From assembly GCA_021815055.1 (NCBI GenBank), contig JAKAHJ010000005.1:1-35111 (forward strand): 35,111 bases of DNA, written 5' to 3'. Shown here one piece after another: positions 29,231-35,111 of the stretch. A model generated the notes under the pieces. It was given only the letters and a program-made list of their open reading frames with translations, had not been told where the DNA came from and searched no databases. Made by a program: the position numbers and the translations under genes. Every line of letters begins with the position of its first letter. Position 1 is the first letter of the stretch. The DNA is from Pseudomonadota bacterium (GTDB lineage: Bacteria; Pseudomonadota; Alphaproteobacteria; Rhizobiales; Xanthobacteraceae).

Positions 29231-29534
29231 CCCCGCGCGCAACCTTCGATTGATTATCAGGGACACCCGCGATCATACATTGCGCGTGCCGCTGGGATTC
29301 TGGGTGATCAAGGGCAGCTCAATGAGGTCGTCGAATGCTGCCTCCCAGCGCAGCAGGTCACCACGACCAAAACGGTAACAACGGTCTGAGCCGCGCGCAC
29401 CCGCCGGAACCCTGCCGGTTGCCAGACAGCCGGTCGCGCACCTATATGACCGCGGTCGGCTGACCGGCGGCGACAATCCCGACACCCGAATTGACCCAAC
29501 CCCGGCCGCGGGCCGGGCCCTTGAGCGTGGCAGA

Positions 29535-30872
29535 ATGAACGATCGCATAACCGATACTCCCGCGCCCAAGGTGAGCTTCGTCTCGCTCGGCTGTCCCAAG
29601 GCGCTGGTCGATTCGGAACGCATCGTCACGCGCCTGCGCGCTGAAGGCTACGAGCTTTCCCGCCAGCACCAGGGTTCCGACCTCGTCATCGTCAACACCT
29701 GCGGCTTCCTCGACAGCGCCAAAGCGGAATCGCTGTCCGCCATCGGCAACGCGCTCAAGGAGAACGGCAAGGTCATCGTCACCGGCTGCATGGGCGCAGA
29801 GCCCGAAAGCATCTCGTCCGCCTATCCGGATGTGCTGGCGATCACGGGGCCGCAGCAATACGAGAGCGTGCTCGATGCGGTCCACCGCGCGCTGCCGCCG
29901 CGGCACGACCCCTTTCTCGATCTCGTGCCGCCGGAAGGCATCAAGCTGACGCCGCGCCACTACGCCTATTTGAAGATTTCCGAAGGCTGCAACAACCGCT
30001 GCACTTTCTGCATCATTCCCAAGCTGCGCGGCGACCTGGTCTCGCGGGATGCCGCCGACGTGCTGCGCGAAGCGGAGAAACTCACCGCCGCCGGTGTGAA
30101 AGAGCTTCTGGTAATTTCGCAGGACACGTCGGCCTACGGGCTCGATATCAAATACGCCGCGAGCCGGTGGCGCGACAAGGAAGTGCGCGCGAAATTCCTC
30201 GATCTTGCCTCAGCGCTCGGCGAACTGGGCGTGTGGGTGCGGCTGCATTACGTCTACCCCTACCCGCATGTCGATGAGGTCATCCCGCTGATGGCCAACA
30301 AGAAGGTGCTGCCCTATCTCGACATGCCGCTGCAGCACGCTGCTCCCGACGTGCTCAAGCGCATGCGCCGCCCGGCCTCGCAAGAACGGACACTCGAACG
30401 CATCGCGCGCTGGCGCGAGATCTGCCCCGACCTCACGCTGCGCTCGACCTTCATCGTCGGCTTCCCGGGCGAGACCGATGAGGATTTCGAATTGCTGCTG
30501 CAATGGCTCGACGAGGCCTCGCTCGACCGCGTCGGCTGTTTCAAATACGAGCCGGTGAAGGGCGCACCGGCCAACGATCTGGCGGCGCCGGTGCCCGACG
30601 AGGTGAAGGAACAGCGCTGGCACCGCTTCATGCAGGCGCAGCAGAAGATTTCCGCGCGCCGCCTGAAGCGCAAGGTCGGTACGCGCCAGCAGGTGATCAT
30701 CGACGAGGTCGGGCCGAGCGTGGCCAAGGGCCGTTCGATGGCCGATGCGCCGGAAATCGACGGCGCGGTCTATGTGGCGAGCCGCCGGCCGCTGCGCGTC
30801 GGCGAGATCGCAACGGTGAAGATCGAGCGCGCGGACGCATATGACCTGCATGGGACCGCGGTGGGGTTTTAG
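29535..30872 (+). CDS. rimO: Ribosomal protein S12 methylthiotransferase
   Basis: '[19 protein letters not shown]', radical SAM '[29 protein letters not shown]', '[20 protein letters not shown]', C-terminal TRAM domain. Confidence 0.96.
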   Translation: MNDRITDTPAPKVSFVSLGCPKALVDSERIVTRLRAEGYELSRQHQGSDLVIVNTCGFLDSAKAESLSAIGNALKENGKVIVTGCMGAEPESISSAYPDVLAITGPQQYESVLDAVHRALPPRHDPFLDLVPPEGIKLTPRHYAYLKISEGCNNRCTFCIIPKLRGDLVSRDAADVLREAEKLTAAGVKELLVISQDTSAYGLDIKYAASRWRDKEVRAKFLDLASALGELGVWVRLHYVYPYPHVDEVIPLMANKKVLPYLDMPLQHAAPDVLKRMRRPASQERTLERIARWREICPDLTLRSTFIVGFPGETDEDFELLLQWLDEASLDRVGCFKYEPVKGAPANDLAAPVPDEVKEQRWHRFMQAQQKISARRLKRKVGTRQQVIIDEVGPSVAKGRSMADAPEIDGAVYVASRRPLRVGEIATVKIERADAYDLHGTAVGF

Positions 30873-32158
30873 TTCGCCGCCGTCACCACCTTCACCACCG
30901 CATCGGTCAATATCTTCAACTCCTCGATCGCGATGGTAAACGCCGGCGCGAGATAGACGACATTGCCGAACGGGCGCACGAACACGCCCTCTTCCACGAA
31001 GCGCGCGCGCAACGCCGCAAGGTCGTCGATGCGGTCGAGCTCCACCACGCCGATCGCGCCCTTTACGCGGACATCTTTCACGCCCGGCAAATCGCGGCAG
31101 GGCGCGAGCCCCTGCTCCATCGATGCTGCGATCCGCGCGACGTGGGCCAGCCTCGGCTCGCGCTCGAACAGGTCGAGCGAGGCGTTGGCGGCGGCGCAGG
31201 CGAGCGCATTGGCCATGAAGGTCGGCCCGTGCATCAAGGCCTTCTTGGGATCGTCCGACCAGAAGGCGTCGAACACTTTGCGGGTCGCGACGGTGGCGGC
31301 GAGCGGCAGCGTGCCGCCGGTGAGCGCTTTCGATAGCGTAATGATATCGGGCATGACACCGGCCGCCTCGCAAGCGAACATCGTACCGGTGCGGCCGAAG
31401 CCGGTGAAGATCTCGTCGAAGATCAGCAGCAAATCGTAATTGTCGGCGAGCGCGCGCAGGCGCTGCAACACGACCGGCTCATGAAAAAGCATGCCGCCGG
31501 CGCCCTGCACTAAAGGCTCGACGATGATTGCGGCAATCGTGTCGGCCTTGCGCGCGAGCAGTTCGTCCAGCGCGGCAAGATCGGCATCGCTGCGCGGCAG
31601 GTCGACGACAATCTGCCGCGGCAGCACGCCGGAAAACAGCGCGTGCATCCCTTCGTTGGGGTCGCAGACCGACATGGCACCCGTGGTATCGCCGTGATAG
31701 CCGCCCTTGAAGGCGACGAATCGCGTGCGTCCTTTCACGCCGCGATTTATCCAGTATTGCACCGCCATTTTCATGGCGACCTCGACCGCGACCGATCCGG
31801 AATCCGAAAAGAACACACGCGAAAGATCGCCCGGCAAAAGCCCCGCCAGCCGACGCGCGAGCCGCAAGGCCTGCTCATGCGCGAGGCCGCCGAACATCAC
31901 ATGCGGCATGTCCGCAAGCTGCCGCTCGACCGCCTGCCTGATATGCGGCTGGTTGTAGCCGTGACAGGCGGTCCACCAGCTCGCGATGCCGTCGAGCAAC
32001 TCGCGCCCGTCGGCGAGCACGATGCGCGCGCCGTACGTGCGCGCGACCGCCAGCGGCGGGCTCGCCGTCATCATCTGGGCATAGGGCAGCCAGACGTGGC
32101 CGAGCCCTTCGGCATACCAATCCGGCACGGCCCCTTTTTTGCTGGTATCCTTCGCCAT
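30869..32158 (-). CDS. bioA: Adenosylmethionine--8-amino-7-oxononanoate transaminase
   Basis: 'HVWLPYAQM', '[20 protein letters not shown]', '[20 protein letters not shown]', '[39 protein letters not shown]'. Start MAKDTSKKG at 32158. Confidence 0.96.
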   Translation of the reverse strand: MAKDTSKKGAVPDWYAEGLGHVWLPYAQMMTASPPLAVARTYGARIVLADGRELLDGIASWWTACHGYNQPHIRQAVERQLADMPHVMFGGLAHEQALRLARRLAGLLPGDLSRVFFSDSGSVAVEVAMKMAVQYWINRGVKGRTRFVAFKGGYHGDTTGAMSVCDPNEGMHALFSGVLPRQIVVDLPRSDADLAALDELLARKADTIAAIIVEPLVQGAGGMLFHEPVVLQRLRALADNYDLLLIFDEIFTGFGRTGTMFACEAAGVMPDIITLSKALTGGTLPLAATVATRKVFDAFWSDDPKKALMHGPTFMANALACAAANASLDLFEREPRLAHVARIAASMEQGLAPCRDLPGVKDVRVKGAIGVVELDRIDDLAALRARFVEEGVFVRPFGNVVYLAPAFTIAIEELKILTDAVVKVVTAAN

Positions 32159-32201
32159 TCGGCGCTTCCTTGAGTCCGTCCGTCTAACCTGGGACCTTCT
32201 G

Positions 32202-33353
32202 ATGCCCACGCTTGAGGCCTTCGCGCAAGCCAAACTCGACGCCCTGGAGCACGCGCATCTGCGCCGCGCTCTAACCGAGACCGTGCGCGAGGACGGCATC
32301 TGGGTCGAGCGGGCGGGGTGCAGGCTCTTGTCCTTTTCCTGCAACGACTATCTCAACCTGACCCAGCACCCGGCCGTCAAACAGGCGGCCATCGCCGCCG
32401 TCCAACGCTATGGCGCCGGTTCCGGTGCCTCGCGCCTGGTGACGGGAAACCATCCGCTCTATGCCGAACTGGAGGCCCGCCTGGCTCGCCTCAAGCAGGC
32501 GGAGGCGGCACTCGTGTTCGGCTCCGGCTATCTCGCCAATTCCGGCATTATTCCGGTGCTGATCGGGCGCGACGGGCTGGTGCTGGTGGATGAACTGGCC
32601 CATGCCTGCATCTTTGCCGGCGCGCAATTGTCGCGCGGCAAGGTGCTCAGCTTCCGTCACAACGACGTCGGACACCTGCGCGAATTGTTGAGCGCTCAGC
32701 GCCGCGCGCACGACCATGCGCTCGTCGTCACCGACGGCGTGTTTTCGATGGATGGCGACCTCGCCCCGCTCGCTGCGCTGCTCGATGCTGCCGACGCGCA
32801 CGACGCCTGGCTGATGTCCGACGACGCGCACGGCATCGGCGTGGTCGGCGGCGGGCGCGGCTCGAGTTTCATCGGCAACACGCATGTGCCGGTGCCGCTG
32901 CAGATGGGCACGCTGTCGAAGGCGATCGGCGCCTATGGCGGTTATCTGTGCGCATCGGCGCCGGTGATCGACCTCATGCGCAACCGCGCGCGCACGTTCA
33001 TCTATTCGACGGGCTTGCCGCCGTCGGCGGTGGCAGCCGCCATCGCCGCGCTCGATGTGATCGAGCGCGAGCCGGCCTATGCCGCCTTGCCGGTCGAAAA
33101 AGCCAAGCTGTTCACGCGCCGGGTCGGGCTGCCCGACGCCGTCAGCCCGATCGTTCCGATCGTGCTCGGCGAAGCGGAGGCCGCGCTTTTCGCCTCGCGC
33201 CTGCTTTTCGATGAAGGCTTCCTTGCCGCCGCCATTCGCCCGCCAACCGTGCCGGACGGGACCGCACGCTTGCGCCTCACCTTCACCGCGCAGCACCCGG
33301 TCGAAGAAATCGAGCGGCTGGCGGAACTGGTGCGAGAGAAGATTTTGACCTGA
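32202..33353 (+). CDS. bioF: 8-amino-7-oxononanoate synthase
   Basis: 'LLSFSCNDYLNLTQHPAVKQAAIAAVQRYGAGSGASRLVTGNHPLYAELE', 'VVTDGVFSMDGDLAPL', 'LMSDDAHGIGVVG', 'MGTLSKAIGAYGGYLC'. Confidence 0.95.
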   Translation: MPTLEAFAQAKLDALEHAHLRRALTETVREDGIWVERAGCRLLSFSCNDYLNLTQHPAVKQAAIAAVQRYGAGSGASRLVTGNHPLYAELEARLARLKQAEAALVFGSGYLANSGIIPVLIGRDGLVLVDELAHACIFAGAQLSRGKVLSFRHNDVGHLRELLSAQRRAHDHALVVTDGVFSMDGDLAPLAALLDAADAHDAWLMSDDAHGIGVVGGGRGSSFIGNTHVPVPLQMGTLSKAIGAYGGYLCASAPVIDLMRNRARTFIYSTGLPPSAVAAAIAALDVIEREPAYAALPVEKAKLFTRRVGLPDAVSPIVPIVLGEAEAALFASRLLFDEGFLAAAIRPPTVPDGTARLRLTFTAQHPVEEIERLAELVREKILT

Positions 33354-33392
33354 TGACGATGTTTTCCGCAGCCTTGCCACAAGCTCTCTTCA

Positions 33393-33414
33393 CCTCCCCC
33401 GCTTGCGGGGGAGG
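33393..33414. repeat. GC-rich intergenic palindrome
   Basis: CCTCCCCCGC-tt-GCGGGGGAGG, perfect 10-bp arms, between bioF and bioD. Confidence 0.7.
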
Positions 33415-33450
33415 GAGCGCGAGCTGCTTGTGGCAATACCGGTCATTCAC

Positions 33451-34128
33451 ATGACCGCTTATTTCGTCACCTCCACCGGCACCGATATCGGCAAGACCTT
33501 CGTCACCGCCGGACTGATCCGCTATCTGCGCGAAGCCGGCCAAGCGGTGCAGGCGCTCAAGCCGGTGGTGAGCGGCTACGACTCCTCGGTGGTCGAGACC
33601 AGCGACCCGGCGGTGCTGTTGCGGGCGCTCGCCCGCCCGGTCACGGCGGACGAAATCGCGGCCATGGCGCCGTGGCGTTTCCGCGCGCCGCTGTCTCCGG
33701 ATCTCGCCGCCGCACGCGAAGGCCGCAGCGTCGATTTCGACGAATTGACCGCCTTCAGCCGGGACGCCATCGCCGGCACAACCGGCATATTGTTCATCGA
33801 AGGCGTCGGCGGCATCATGGTCCCGCTCGACGGGACGCACACGGTGCTCGACTGGATGGCGGCGCTCGCAATTCCCGTCATCCTTGTGGTCGGCGGCTAT
33901 CTTGGCACTATTTCGCACACCCTGACCGCGCTCGATGTGCTGGCGCAGCGCCGGCTTACGATCGCCGTGATCGTGGTGAGCGAGAGCGAGCGCGACACCG
34001 TCCCGCTCGAGGACACGGTCGACAGCATCGCGCGCTTTGCGCAAGGGGTAGAGGTCATCGGGCTGCCGCGCCTGCCGCGCGGGCTCAATCAACATCCCGC
34101 CTTCGCCCGCATCGCCGCGCTGTTGTAA
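33451..34128 (+). CDS. bioD: Dethiobiotin synthetase
   Basis: 'YFVTSTGTDIGKTFVTAGLIRYLREAGQAVQALKPVVSG', 'GILFIEGVGGIMVPLDGTHTVLDW'. Confidence 0.95.
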   Translation: MTAYFVTSTGTDIGKTFVTAGLIRYLREAGQAVQALKPVVSGYDSSVVETSDPAVLLRALARPVTADEIAAMAPWRFRAPLSPDLAAAREGRSVDFDELTAFSRDAIAGTTGILFIEGVGGIMVPLDGTHTVLDWMAALAIPVILVVGGYLGTISHTLTALDVLAQRRLTIAVIVVSESERDTVPLEDTVDSIARFAQGVEVIGLPRLPRGLNQHPAFARIAALL

Positions 34129-34137
34129 ACTGCGGCG

Positions 34138-34848
34138 TCACCCGTGGAGCAGCACGGTCTCCAGCATGGCCTCGATATTGATCATGCCGTGCAGCAGCAT
34201 TGTGAGGATGGTCGAGCCCGAAGCCCAGCGGATCCAACCGAGCAGGAGCCCGGCGACGAACACCTGCGCGATCACGAACCAGTCATATTGCACATGCACG
34301 AGCGCGAACAGAAGCGCGGTGCCGACGATAGTCGGCCAGGCATCGCGCGGCGAGCGCAGCCAGCCGCGGAACAGAAAGCCGCGAAACAGCGTCTCCTCGC
34401 CGACCGGCGTCACCACCGCGACCGCGAGCCACAGAAACGGCAGCAGGCCCTGTGCCCGCGCCGAGCGGTAAATCTCGACCTGGAAATCGGTGACAATGCT
34501 GCGGCCGGTCAGCACGCTGACGAGATTGCCGAGGACGATGAAGCCGACCAGTGCGACGAGCCCGAACACGACCTGGCCCCGGCGTGGCCGGACCCAGCCG
34601 AGATACTCGGCCGCGCTGACGCCGGTGCGGCGCGCGAACTGCACCAGGAGCGCCACTTCGACCGGTGTCGACACCGCGATAATCAGCGCCACCGCCGCAC
34701 CGTTGCCGGCAATGTCCGCGTTGCGCCCGAGAGGACCATAAACAACCGACAGCACGACGAGCGCGGTCAATTGCCCCGCCAGCAAGGCGACGAGGCCGAG
34801 CCCGAGCGTCGCGATGCGCCCCCAGGGGTTCATGGCAGTGCTTGGCAA
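34138..34848 (-). CDS. CPBP family intramembrane glutamic endopeptidase
   Basis: 'TPVGEETLFRGFLFRGWLRS' (EExxxR motif), 'ALLFALVHVQYDW', multiple hydrophobic segments. Confidence 0.9.
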   Translation of the reverse strand: MPSTAMNPWGRIATLGLGLVALLAGQLTALVVLSVVYGPLGRNADIAGNGAAVALIIAVSTPVEVALLVQFARRTGVSAAEYLGWVRPRRGQVVFGLVALVGFIVLGNLVSVLTGRSIVTDFQVEIYRSARAQGLLPFLWLAVAVVTPVGEETLFRGFLFRGWLRSPRDAWPTIVGTALLFALVHVQYDWFVIAQVFVAGLLLGWIRWASGSTILTMLLHGMINIEAMLETVLLHG

Positions 34849-34860
34849 AGCATCGTTTGT

Positions 34861-34889
34861 TGTCGTCCCCGCCTTTCGCGGGGACGACA
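34861..34889. repeat. GC-rich intergenic palindrome
   Basis: TGTCGTCCCCGC-ctttc-GCGGGGACGACA, perfect 12-bp arms, between the CPBP protease start and the quinone oxidoreductase stop. Confidence 0.75.
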
Positions 34890-34894
34890 GCCGG

Positions 34895-35111
34895 TCACGG
34901 AATCAAAATCGACGATCCCGTTGTGTCGCGGCTTTCCAGATCGGCATGCGCCTTGGCGGCGTCCTTCAGTGGATACTTCTGGTTGACCGGGATCTTCACC
35001 GCCCCCGAGCCGACCTTGTCGAACAAATCCTTGGCGGTCGCCTGCAGGTCCTCGTTCTTGGCTACGTAATGGTTGAGCGTCGGGCGCGTGGCGAACAGCG
35101 AGCCCTTGAAC
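34895..35111 (-). CDS. Quinone oxidoreductase / zinc-type alcohol dehydrogenase-like protein, C-terminal part (runs off window)
   Basis: Minus-strand reading 'FKGSLFATRPTLNHYVAKNEDLQATAKDLFDKVGSGAVKIPVNQKYPLKDAAKAHADLESRDTTGSSILIP*' matches the C-terminus of quinone oxidoreductases. Confidence 0.85.
   Translation of the reverse strand, partial: FKGSLFATRPTLNHYVAKNEDLQATAKDLFDKVGSGAVKIPVNQKYPLKDAAKAHADLESRDTTGSSILIP

Noticed and set aside
29501-29517. CCCGGCC-gcg-GGCCGGG palindrome just before rimO
   Set aside because: Short 7-bp arms of pure G/C in a GC-rich leader; easily expected by chance and no supporting context.
29273-29629. 118-aa minus-strand ORF between the Flp pilin and rimO
   Set aside because: Its N-terminal part is antisense to the rimO start and the sequence has no recognisable family; insufficient support.

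Overview
High-GC, alphaproteobacterial-type (Hyphomicrobiales-like) chromosomal window. All calls come from reading the supplied translations; no database search was run. The centre (about 9.5-27.9 kb) is a compact alpha-glucan/trehalose supercluster: glgP(+), malQ(-), then a tightly coupled + strand run glgE - treS::mak fusion - glgB - glgX - treZ - treY. It has no glgA or glgC, so it encodes the GlgE (maltose-1-phosphate) route plus TreYZ, which on paper is a closed trehalose<->glucan circuit. Left flank: PhoH-family ATPase, alpha/beta hydrolase, S41 C-terminal processing protease, secreted phosphoesterase, and a minus-strand rlpA - dac - tmk - holB block. Right flank: a short acyl-CoA dehydrogenase 3' remnant, tRNA-Ser(TGA), a secreted protein of unknown function, an isolated Flp-type pilin, rimO, bioA (divergent), bioF, bioD, a CPBP protease and a partial quinone oxidoreductase. 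No CRISPR array, transposase or phage genes were seen. Most of the window is recognisable metabolism. The best second looks are the glucan/trehalose cluster architecture and its putative EcfG-type promoter, the gene remnant abutting tRNA-Ser, the unknown secreted protein beside an orphan pilin, and a set of GC-rich intergenic palindromes.
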